A DNA stretch of 64,000 nt from Thunnus maccoyii (taxonomy: Eukaryota; Chordata; Actinopteri; Scombriformes; Scombridae), in assembly GCF_910596095.1 (NCBI RefSeq), contig NC_056544.1:10587155-10651154 (forward strand), given 5' to 3'. The notes below the pieces were generated by a model. It had not been told where the DNA came from. It searched no databases and worked only from the letters and a program-made list of their open reading frames with translations. Made by a program: the position numbers and the translations under genes. This document shows positions 40,101 to 51,100 of the stretch, piece after piece (the stretch's first letter is position 1; every line of letters begins with the position of its first letter).

Positions 40101-43100
40101 CAGTAAGACTGAGAATATCAAAGTTGCCTCTCAACTAGTTGGGATTCTGTGGTTACTGAACATTCAGTGTTGAATTGTGGTCTTCAGCAGGATGCAGCGC
40201 TCCTTAGATGTACTTTGTTATATTTCTCTCCTCTGTAGATGGCCACTACTGTTAGATTATCCCCACCCAGGTCAGAGCGGGGCTATCAACATCAGCTGGG
40301 ACATGTGGGAACGGGTAGGTTGGTATTTTCATGAAGTAATGACAGTTTGCTTGCTGTTACTGTATAAGAACATGATTGCATGCACTACATACTTGGGAAT
40401 ATAGTTTGGAAAGCTAATGATTAACAATCCAGTGAGTTTTTGAATGAGCAAAGCAGTACTTAAAATATTTTTGCCATATGTATTTCCTCTGTGAACTTAA
40501 CTAATTCTGTATATAATACTAATGTGCTGCAGGACTGGAGCAAATCACACCTTCCAAAGAGGTGACAAAGAATAGGAGCAGAAGTATGATCATGGACAAG
40601 TAAGCACCGTGTCATATAAATGTTAACGGCATAGTAAATTGGTCGCTGGAAAAAAAATCAAGGATATCATGTGTTATATTCTCATCATGAATGTTTAATT
40701 CCATGTTGCGCTCTGTACATTATGTGACACTAGTTGGCTCATTCTGTTGATCAACTGTTGCTGCACAGTTAAATGTGATAATCAGGATTATGTACTAGTA
40801 TACTGTCAGGAAGAGGAAATCCATACAACTATGTTGCTATGTTGGTAGTAATGTAGTAATATAATTGTCGAAATTTAATACTTTCCACATTCCTCTGCAA
40901 ATATGCTCAGATAGCTCAGTCCGGTTGTAACTGAAATATTTCTGCAAAAATGTGAGCGTGCATATATCAGCCACTGCAGTTATAAACACATTGTGATACA
41001 GAATAAACACTGGGTGAGTCACCAAAGTAACAGACAGCATACTTGGCATTGTTCAAACTAATAAAATTTTATATTATTACTTTACAACTTTGTTAGTTCA
41101 TACAAAGTACACTGTAGTTGCAAAGCTTTAGCAAACACTGGAAGCAAGAGTCTCTTAATATCATGTGAGAACAGTTTGATGACTGACTGAGCTCTCTGAG
41201 TCCTAAAGAACCAACCCTGTGACATTTACCGATCCCTTTACCATTACACATATTTGCAACATGGTAGGTTTTTATGTCACCTCTTCTGTATACATTCATG
41301 TTTTCTCTCTTCAGTCTGTTGAAGGGAGGAACAGGTTAGAACAGTGATGTAAGAATAAGAGTCTTTAGCCATGCTGGCGGCTCTGTAAGGCTGTACAGTA
41401 AGCATAGCAGTGCTGCAATTAACATTTCCTAATTAGCAGGAAATTCAAGGACAGCTGAGGCTCATGGGAATGTCATTATTTTTGCAGGTATTGAGTCATA
41501 AACCAAAGTATTGGAAAACTTAAAATTTTACCTGATGGTGATGTTAGATGAAAAGTCAGGGAATCACCAAAGTGATGACGATTCATCCTGAGGGGAACAT
41601 CAACGTGTGAACCAACATTTCATGGCAATCCATCTAATAGTTGTTGAGAAATTTCACTTAAAACCACATGCCAACCTCATGGTGGCGCTAAAGGAAAAAC
41701 CATTGGATCACCAGAATCATTAGGATTTCATGCTACTTGTGTGGCTAAAAATACACTTATCATTGCTGTGAATAGTAGAAAAACTATGGAAGAGAGACAT
41801 TATGTTTAAATTATGTCAAACATATCGTATGTTATATGTATGTATATGTATTGTATGTTGCTGTATATAAACATACAGCATTGATGTACTGCAACCTCAT
41901 GCTACTTATTGACTGGCATATACACAATATCAATATATCTGTGATGAAATAATATCTGCTCGGACTATTAATCTTCAATGATTGAAGTCTGGGGCCTGTA
42001 ATTTCAAAATCTCTCAGTTGTAAGTCCGGTCTTTGTTACAATCACAGTAGTCTTGTATGAACATCATCTTTTCTCTGATAAATAGCTAATACTTAATATT
42101 TTTCTTTCAGTCCTATCACCTGTGACCTTTGTGAGGTTGAGTTTGCCAATGGGCAGGAGCTGGAAGATCACTTGGACAGCAGGAGTCACTGGGATACACT
42201 GGAGCATATCCAGCAGCAGAATAACTATGATGACCTGGCTATAGCCTTCTTACAGGTAAGATGATTCATAGTATGGAGAAAGACATCCTATTGATGTGCA
42301 ACAGTGGGCTTTTTCCCGATAGTTCCTTTTTTCAACCTAAATATGATGACATTTTTATTCCTATAGGAAGTCATGCTGTATAAAAGCCGTCAGTGTAGCC
42401 GAGCCATAGAGGACAGTGCACTTCAAGGTAAATAACTTGGAACAGTAACAAATTGTGAAAGCCTTTTCTATTTTCTATTAAAAACAAAGTCTAAATACAG
42501 TGTGGTCCTTATCTGTCAGCTCTGCAGGAAAATGACCACATGACAAAGGTTGAAATGTTCCACTGTGCTTCCTGCCAAGTCTTCATATCCACATCTGCAT
42601 CCTCAGTGCAGAGTCATATTACCTCTCAGGAACACCTCTCCAACACAAAGGTAACATGGCTGCTGTGTAGCATAACAGAAATGAAAATTTCTGAAAATCT
42701 CTGTCATTGACTAGAATGGATTTGATGATGATTGACTAATTTACTGATTGATTTCCTGAAGGAGTTTGAAGTGCGGCAGAGACGTGCCTGCCTTGACAAA
42801 GCAGAAACCATGATGACAGAGTTGAAACCTCAGTTTGAACACTTTCTAAAGGTAAAGTAACAATGTGTTAGTAATACATTATATTATGGAGCTCAAAAAA
42901 GTGGGGATGGAAATTGAGAATTTTGGGGGATACATGATTCATTTAAAAGTAGAATTGAAACAGAAAATCAATCAAAATCAACAGAAAATTAATTTGCAAC
43001 GTTTTCAAATGAACCATTTTTCAAGCAAAAAGGCCAAATATTTGCTGTTTCCAGCTTCTCAAATGTGACCATTTGCCGTTTTTCTTTTTCATGTAAGGTT

Positions 43101-43965
43101 CACTGAAAACTTTTGGGTTTCGGACTGTTGGTTGAATAGAAGAACCATCTCATTTACAATTAATCAAGAAAACAATTGGCAGATTAAGCCATAATGAAAA
43201 CAATCATAAGCTGCAGTCCTAATTTAAAAAAAACAAATTTACTCATTTGAAAGTACAAATTACTAAAGTAATTGTAAGACAGTAAGTAAATGGGTCATCA
43301 ATTAAACTGTGTATCAATTGGCCCTGTTGAACAATCAAAAAAGTGAGCAATTTAAAATGCAAATCAAGTGCAGAATACTTGATATTACCTCTTGCCATTG
43401 CAATGATGTTCTATTATTTCAGTAAGGTAAAAGATATACCATTTAAGTATGCAAGTTTGATATAAAAAGCAGTAGAATGGAGTAATTGGTTATGACAAGA
43501 TGGAAACTTTTGTGTAGACTCTATGTTGACATAATATATATACAATACAATAGTTTTGTGTGAGTATGGAAAGGTAACATCTGAAAGCAATACATTGCAT
43601 AAAAAGCACCATTTGTGCATTTTAAGTAAGGTAGGTTTGTAACTATTTTTGATTTTGCACTGAATTCAGGGGGAATGCAAAACCAAATATTTCCAAATTG
43701 AGTGAAGAACACTTTTTAAATAAAGTCTTAACATGGAGTGCATTCAATAATGTGTTTGTTTTCAGTCCCAGTACACTACCTCTAATTAGTGGCACTTAAA
43801 TGGTACTCTACAAGGCTATAAGTAATTACTAATCATTAACTGGACTAGATTTAACTGCACTTGGGATGCATCCAGGTCTGCAGAAAGGGGAAAATAACCC
43901 AAATGTGCAGCTATCTGACTAGTAAACTGATTCTTTTCTTTCAGGTTGGCAGCCCATTTGTATGA
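37140..43965 (+). CDS. znf326: ZNF326-like protein with two AKAP95-type zinc fingers, 11 coding exons
   Basis: ZNF326 (ZIRD) is a nuclear DBIRD-complex subunit linking mRNP to RNA polymerase II elongation and exon exclusion. Exons: 37140-37231, 37594-37706 (or 37700), 38680-38782, 39586-40102 (or 40093), 40239-40314, 40533-40599, 42111-42255, 42367-42427, 42520-42650, 42762-42851, 43945-43965; phases all join, about 471 aa. In-frame TAA lies 6 nt before the ATG. The N-terminus is low-complexity. The large middle exon is rich in SPD, SPG and R residues and has an exact 30-nt tandem duplication. Finger 1 is CDLCEVEFANGQELEDH with a second His in SRSH; finger 2 is CASCQVFISTSASSVQSH with His in SQEH. 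The spacing and the DHMTKVEMFHC linker match ZNF326 (DDHMMKVETVHC). It ends FLKVGSPFV, without the long acidic tail of the mammalian protein (582 aa). The position next to lrrc8d and znf644 supports orthology. The diverged N-terminal half leaves a paralogue possible. Confidence 0.85.
37829..38121. mobile_element. Dispersed TIR-type repeat, copy C (znf326 intron)
   Basis: Starts GAGCTGAAATGACTAGTTGA and ends AATTAATTGTTTGTTGCAAC, imperfect inverted ends. Interior CCAGCATCTCAAATGTGAGG and TTTTTGGGTTTGGGCAGTTG match copy D closely and copy E partly. Confidence 0.6.
39601..39660 (+). repeat. Exact 30-nt tandem duplication inside the znf326-like coding exon
   Basis: Two identical in-frame 30-nt copies (39601-39630 and 39631-39660) encode DPYDPVSSDS twice; a partial third unit follows (EISSDSD). 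Identity at the nucleotide level implies a recent duplication. Confidence 0.9.
41533..41728. repeat. Dispersed teleost repeat with tandem tail (znf326 intron)
   Basis: Contains AATTTCATGGCAATCCAT-like wording (ACATTTCATGGCAATCCATC, TAGTTGTTGAGAAATTTC) that I recognise as a common fish intergenic repeat. GGAATCACCAAAGTGATGACG is echoed by GGATCACCAGAATCATTAGG about 150 bp later, consistent with a monomer array. No coding capacity. Confidence 0.5.
42960..43221. mobile_element. Dispersed TIR-type repeat, copy D (last znf326 intron)
   Basis: CCAGCTTCTCAAATGTGACC and TTTTGGGTTTCGGACTGTTG match copy C in order and orientation. The right part reads ACAATTGGCAGATTAAGCCATAATG, and ends in CATAAGCTGCAG. 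The left end is eroded. Confidence 0.55.
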
Positions 43966-44363
43966 CTGAAACCATCTGTGTCCCCAGACTGCAGTTTACA
44001 TTGTGGTGCTGTTTGCTTCAGATCAACAACAATGGACTTTAGGACAACAGCTCACTTTGAATCACAACCACAGAAACCCCTGTGGCACCACACATTGCTA
44101 AGCGTGCACACTGTTAATGTGCCATTGAAGAGTCATCAGAATACATGTAGGCATCCTCACAGGTTTATGCACACAACATGGATTTTTTGTATACTGGTTC
44201 ATACTGCACCTGGTTTGTCATTTCACATTTTGTCAATTTAACATTAGCTACAGTACTCCCAGGTCATCATCTTTGTCACCTTAAAAAGTCAGTTTGTTTT
44301 TTAAATTTACAGATCCAATGTTTTGTGAACAAATGATTGGAAGAAGTCTTGTTTCTTTGCTTT

Positions 44364-44429
44364 TTTATTTAGAACAACACAAATGTTTTAAGCATTGTAT
44401 CTGTGTGATATAGTACATTTAAAATTAAA
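44364..44429. terminator. Overlapping convergent 3' ends: znf326 (+) and znf644 (-) poly(A) signals
   Basis: ATTAAA at 44424-44429 (+) and AATAAA on the minus strand (plus TTTATT 44364-44369) are the nearest candidates past the znf326 stop (43965) and znf644 stop (45181). If both are used, the two 3' UTRs overlap or nearly abut. The spacer 43966-45180 holds nothing else but an A-run at 45091-45114. Confidence 0.35.
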
Positions 44430-45180
44430 TTATTTCAAAACAGTATATTTAATCATTAAATATAGGTGACATGTATGAAGGGCATTGTCAGCACTGGCTG
44501 TGTGTGTTAGGTTTTTTTTCTCAACCACCCTCAGTTTTAATTTTGTATTTGTATTAGAAACAATGCAGTTACTGAAATACTATAAAACACTTTCTATGCA
44601 TAACAAGTTTGCAGACATTTTTCCTTTTTGTTCTTGTATAGTCACTTTTCCAACTTGAGATTCTTTAACTGTATCTCAAGAGCTTTCAGGTGCCATCACT
44701 TCCGGTCAAAATATTCATCTCAGTAACTCCATGCCCTGAAAACAGAGACTATTGGCTTTGATTTGAACATGTTGCAATACAAAAGAAACATGATCTATGT
44801 ATCTTATAAATGTGAATATTGATACAGAAGAGAGGTGCTCCCAAATTTAGACAAAAACGGACTCAAACCATGAGAAATCTGAGGTAAAAGTTGTCTTCAT
44901 TAGAAATGGATTCCACACTACATTACTGCATAAAACAAGAAAACTGTCCATTTGGAATTGTATTCCAAAAAATGGACCATGTAAAAACAGAAAAAGGTAA
45001 CAATATCCAAAATAATTAACTTTATCTGTCCAAACGTACAGTATTCTCCATCGTTGAACAATATTGTACTTTTGGCCAGTATTTCATTGACTAAAAAAAA
45101 AAAAAAAAAAAAAAAGTGAAAGAACATCCAATGTACATACACATACAGTCTAGTGAAATCTAAAAAGGTCCCCATTGGCT

Positions 45181-48100
45181 TCATGAGGCAGCATGTGCGG
45201 CTGTCAGAGAGCTGTCTTGGTCAGTCTTGAGGGTAGGTGGGTCTGTGGGCAGCGAAGTGACCTCTACCATGCCTAGCCCAGTGTGGGGGACACTAGTGTT
45301 CATAATGTGTCTCTGTAAATGTTTAATCCAGTCCTCCTGGACCGACAAGGGACCCTGGAAGACGAGGTCACAGAACCTGTAAAAAGAAGGCGAGAGTGAT
45401 GATGATGCACCAATGAAGTATTTTTGAGTATTAAGTATTCTTTGAGGTATTTAGGCTTTATTAAACGACTTGATATAACTGTCTGTTATTTTATGATGCT
45501 AGATTATGATTTATAACTCATTCTATTCCACAACCAGTTTCAAAAGTCTCATGATTTTTGGATTACATCACTGTGACATGTGTCTCATTCACCTAGGCAG
45601 TTTGTTAAATAAATACAGGAAAATGGCTGCCAACAGAGCGAATAGACCACACAAAATATTTGACAGTAGCCTATAGGACTGGTGATGCAATATTATCAGT
45701 CACCGGAAAAAAGAAGTATAACAAGAATAGTATGAAAGAAATGAAAACATTACCTGCATGTAAGTCTGTACATTTCCTCTGGAGTTTGTGGTAAGGGCAG
45801 TGTCTTCTTCTTTGAGCCAGGCCTTGAGCGTTGCCTTCTTGCTTTACAGTCAAATGCTAAAAGACAGAATTTAATTTAGAAATGTATAGCACTACCTTTG
45901 AAAGTACAGCACAGCCTGCTAATCTAACATTTTGAATAAACAAAAGACAATGATAACCACTGGAACATTTGGATGTTGTTGAATGATGTTCCAACAATAG
46001 TACATTCCCACACAACATATTTTGTTAGTTCAGTAAATCCATCAGTCTGGATGTCTGGACATTATTAGCACTGGCTTTATTCATACTGTTTGGCCTTGTG
46101 CCAGTGAGGTGAATAGTCTAGCTCTGTCTCAGCTGCATTAGCTGATCCAAAGCGACTGAGACACAAGACCCAATATATAGGTGATGATCTGTGCCTGCAG
46201 ACAAAGAAGGCCCTGAGGGTTTTTTGCATTGAAAAGGTCGTTCCTCCCACAAATGCACCCACCAAGTTTCAAAATTAAAATCTTAGCAATACATCACTTG
46301 CCGATGTCCTTCTAGACCCTTACCTTGGGGAGGACACAAATAACCACTGGTACACTAATTATAACTATGATATGACGTCACACACCCTAGTGGTATCTAG
46401 CCAGTAGTCACAGATACTTTTGGTTGTATCTGCTGAGGTTTTGAGATATCAGTCTGAGATTTCTGCTGCCAACTCAATACAGTGGAAGTGAATGGAATTT
46501 CATTTGTCAAAAAGTGTTTTGAGCGGTCGTAGAAACAGTGACCAGGTTACTTGGGTACTATTAGGTAGGTAGAATTTGCCTCCTGCAAAAGTTATCAAAA
46601 TTGTTCACAGTGAGGTCTGTGTTGTCCTGAGTAAAAGGGACATTGTTTCTGTAAAGACACATTGTGGCTGAATTTTTCAAATATTTTTCAATGTATTGAG
46701 CAGCTTAAACAAAATTGCATTCAGCCCCATTGCATGAGGGGATATCTCAAAACCTGAAACTTCCTGCATGGCTGCTTACCACTAGCAGTAGGGTGAATCA
46801 ACTTTTCAAATGTGAATTCGCCCTTGTTACAATAAAAATTTAAGATTGCTTGACCAATGATATCTGTTGATACTGTGTTCGCAATTCACTTGGAACATAT
46901 GTTCATATGCTCCTGGAATAATTGTATGATGCAAAGCATTCATGACTAACAGTCCTCTTTAAAAGCTTGGTGAAGAAATGCAACTCTCCTCTGTCAAAGG
47001 TCCAATGTGAAGGTTTTGACCAATAGTGGTGGTATAGAGCAATGTTTTTATGAGTGTATCCCCATCTTTGGGGGTGATTGTAGCTCAGGAGGTAGAGCGG
47101 ATCGTCCACTAATCAGGAGGCCAGTGGTTTGATCCCTGGCTCCTCCAGTCCGCATGTTGAAGTGCCCTTGGGCAAGATACTGAACCCTTAACTGCTCCTT
47201 ATGGCTGTGCCATCAGTGTGTATGTGTGTGAATGGATGAGTGAGCATTGGAAACATGGCAAAGTGCTATATCATTACTGATGAGCAGGTTGGCACCTTGC
47301 ATGGCAGCCTCTGCCATCAGTGTATGAATGTGTGTGTAAATGGGTGAATGTTGGCATGTATTGTAAAGCACTTTGTGTGAGTGGTCAGTAAACTAGAAAA
47401 GCGCTATATGAATCATGCACTTTCACAATGGTTTTAGGGGTGCTTCATACAACAAGATTACAAGTTCAGCCAGGCTTCCTTCAGTAAGTCAGGCTTATTT
47501 TCTAGAAATTCTGTTGGCTTTATCAAAGTGATTGATCCTGGTTCAGTTTTATAGGCCATTTCAAGACAGGCTTTTCACAATCAGTCCTGCTTTTCTGAGC
47601 TCTCTTTATGAAACACCCCTTTGGTGACAGTAACACAAAGAGGACTACTAGCTAGCAAACATAGATGTTAACAATGTAGGTTTTAAAATATCCGAAAACG
47701 GCTTTGGCTTTGGTGAGGAAAAAGTGAATGTAAACATAAGAGTGTTTACATGAAAACTACACAGAGTGCTTTTTTAAGAAAGAGTGCCTAGGCTTGATTC
47801 CACTGGGCACGTCTGAGCCCCATTTCAGCTGTGACATGGCCGCTGGAGTAGATTGTGGTCACTCTAGTCAATGCTTGTGATTTCATCAGATGCGCTGCAG
47901 TGCATTTGAGAAGCAACACAGAAGCATCTCTCCGCTCTGCTCAGCTAAAAATACGTGCCCACTCTATTTTTGACAGAAGCTGTGTCAAGCTGCACAGAGC
48001 AGATTGAGTCAGGCAGGAAGTCAGCCACAGGAACAGCATAGAGCATCCGGTCAATTTTCAAAATAACACACCCTGTGCGGACTCCGGATTGTATATCACA

Positions 48101-51100
48101 TCACTACATCAATAATACGTTATAATGGTGTGCTCACACAGAACACGAAGAGAATTTTTTGCGCGACAACAGTACATACAAAGTATGCAAAGAGGCAAGT
48201 AGACACAAATTTGTGTCTATTCATGCCAGACAAAGCGAATGATGCAAATTTACCAATAGACCACTTTATGGTCTGTAGTTGTCGTTTGGGAAGTACAGTA
48301 AATCAACAGGTTTTTGGGGAGAGTTTTGTGTGACGGATTAATGGAGTTTATCACAGCAAAACAAACAGAGAAGAGTTGATAATGTATCTCTCAGTGTTTA
48401 CAGATAAGTGTTGGTGTGACTGTTAGCAGGAGGATTGATGGCAGGCAGGCTGAGCTTCAGTAACATCACTGTTTTGGCTTCTATTGTCCGGGTGGGGACC
48501 AGTCAGTGCCTGCCATTGCTTGCTGGCTGTTTGGGGTGAATAAACACAAATGTTCCCGCGATCAAACTCACGCGAGTAATGTGAATAGAAACGTATGTCC
48601 CTACGATCAAACTTGCACGAATAATGCAAGGTGAAAATTTGCTTCGCGTTTGGTGTGAACACAACATAATCAGTTGCACCAGGCTAGAAGTCAAATGTTC
48701 AGAGGATATTTGTCACCATGGATGACAAAGGTTCATCAATGGAAAATCAATGGAAGATTTTATATGACCCCACTGCTGCCATGACTGTCCCAGTCCCTGG
48801 CTTCCTCTCCAGGTAGAGTGGTAGCTCTTCTCTCTGGCACTGCCAGAACAAAATTATCCTCTTCTATAATGCTCCTGGTGGGGTATGACACAGAACGAAG
48901 TACAGAACAAAACCACGTTGCAGCCGGAATACAATGCAGCCATGCCTGGTGGAAACAAGATGTAAAGGTGTGTCCATATGTGTGTCACCCTGAGAATTTT
49001 GGGGCAGTTTACAGACTTTCTAGTCTGAGATTATGATGAATTTGGGTCCAGGAATTGACTTGAAAACTATTTTGCAAAAAGGACCTTCTACATGCAATTA
49101 GGTGACCAGAGAAGCTGCTGGTGCACCAACAAGGATGAGAACCTGCACTGGTTTTCCCAACCCCCTAACACTGCCAATTTTGTTCACTGGAACACACAAC
49201 CAAGCTAGAGGTATCAATACCAGTAACTGACCTCATTTCTCTGCTGTGCTGGACAGGAACTTTAACCACTGCACCACCCCCTTGCCCAAGAACATGAATG
49301 TTTGAATTTGCTGAGCACTGGTTATACCTCTATACTGGCTTAAAATGGTTCAGAAATAAATGAAATTAGAGAAGGCAAAATTTTCTGAGAAAATGTTTGT
49401 GTAAACACTGTTGGTAGTAGAACATGCTATACACCCCAGACTGCTACTGATACTTGAAAAGGATGATTTCTTTTAATTTAATGCTGTTGTTGATGCCACT
49501 TACTGGTTCCCTCTAGTAAGGCGTTCCTTTTTCGTTTTGCATATGCCCGGAGGTGATTAGACAAGCTAACTCCACTGTGGAAAGTTGCATTGCAATGGAC
49601 ACACACCTTCCTGTTGAATTCACCTTTCTCTGTAAAAGACAAAAAATACAAAGACAAACAAATAAACACAAAAAACCCCATCAATATAGTGATCCTTATT
49701 TGTTGGTGGTCAAAGAAGTGTTTCACTAGCCTCTCTGGTTAATATCATGTTACTCTTTAAGGAGCTGTAGGACTTGACTTCATTACAACAGGTACTTTTT
49801 GTATCTGTATACTAACTGTAAACTAACCCCTATAACATCAGCCATTTCACTTTCACTGTCTTTAGTTTTTGCTCTTATATTAAATTAGATTATCGTGATC
49901 AATATTATTATATTTGCAAAAGTAAGGTTAAGAAATAAGACAATAGCTGTGAGGAAGAATGCTCTACATGCTAGATTCCGTCATTAAACTGTATACACAA
50001 AATATATAACATTTGAGGCATTTTATCAAAACATGTAATTTGCTGAGGAGGTTAGAGGTGTGACTATTGCCTAGCTGTCTTGCTTTGATCTATGCCTACC
50101 AAGTTGTAACGGAATAGCTTAAGTTATAATATAGCTTCTGCTATATGACTCTTTCTGATGTACACAAGACAATATGACACTATATCCTATTTCTGACAAT
50201 GACAATTGACCAATTAAAGAGTACATAGTCTGTAACATCTGTGCCTCAGCAGGAGGCCTGTCAAATTTAACAAAGCAGTTTCTAAAATTCAACTCTCATT
50301 ACTATGTTAATAGGTGCTGTTGACGTAACACTAAAATGAACATCTTATTCCTTTATTGCAAGTATATCAGCCAAATTATGAAAATCTTTCAAATAATTAT
50401 TTGCTGCATGCAGAACACAACACATAACAGTTGCTATAGAGCTGAGGCAGGGCATTTTTTGTCGATTAAAGGTCATATACTTATCTTTTTTTTTCCCCCC
50501 TTCGAGGAGTATTTTTATAGCCTGAATTTACAATCTATCAATCTGACACTGGTCTTTAAAAAAAACTGGAACATGATAATAGAGCCTAAACAATAATTAA
50601 TAAGCAGATTGGCTTGTCACAGGTATATTGAATCAGCATAATTGACATATGCAAAAAAACACTTGAAGTACACTGAAGAACATTTAAGTTATTAATTTAT
50701 AAACTATGCATTTTTTATGTATACTTTTCTTCATTCAGGTTAAATAGTTTTGTATTGTAGTTATTTTAATTTATAGTTAATAAATTCACAGTGAGTTTTA
50801 TTGTTCAATTTTTTTTTACTACATTATCATTTTTTATCATTAAAGTTTGATATCTGTAAAATATCCTGCCTCTGTGCAATTGTCCCTTTTTTCCACTAAT
50901 ATAATAGATGGATTCATCCAAAAATGTTTGCTGTGCCAAATGTATTTTGTTGATATATGTAAAAACACAAATATTGGACAAAATATCTTTAACCACAGTA
51001 CTGATTTTGAAAATTCAAATGTCATATACATTATACTGGATTTTCAGTCAATGTTGTAGCACTGCTTTTGACGTGCTGAAGTTCATGTGAAGTGCTATTC

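Noticed and set aside
47071-47150. A tRNA gene
   Set aside because: A- and B-box-like motifs are present, but the stems do not close and a long SINE body follows directly.
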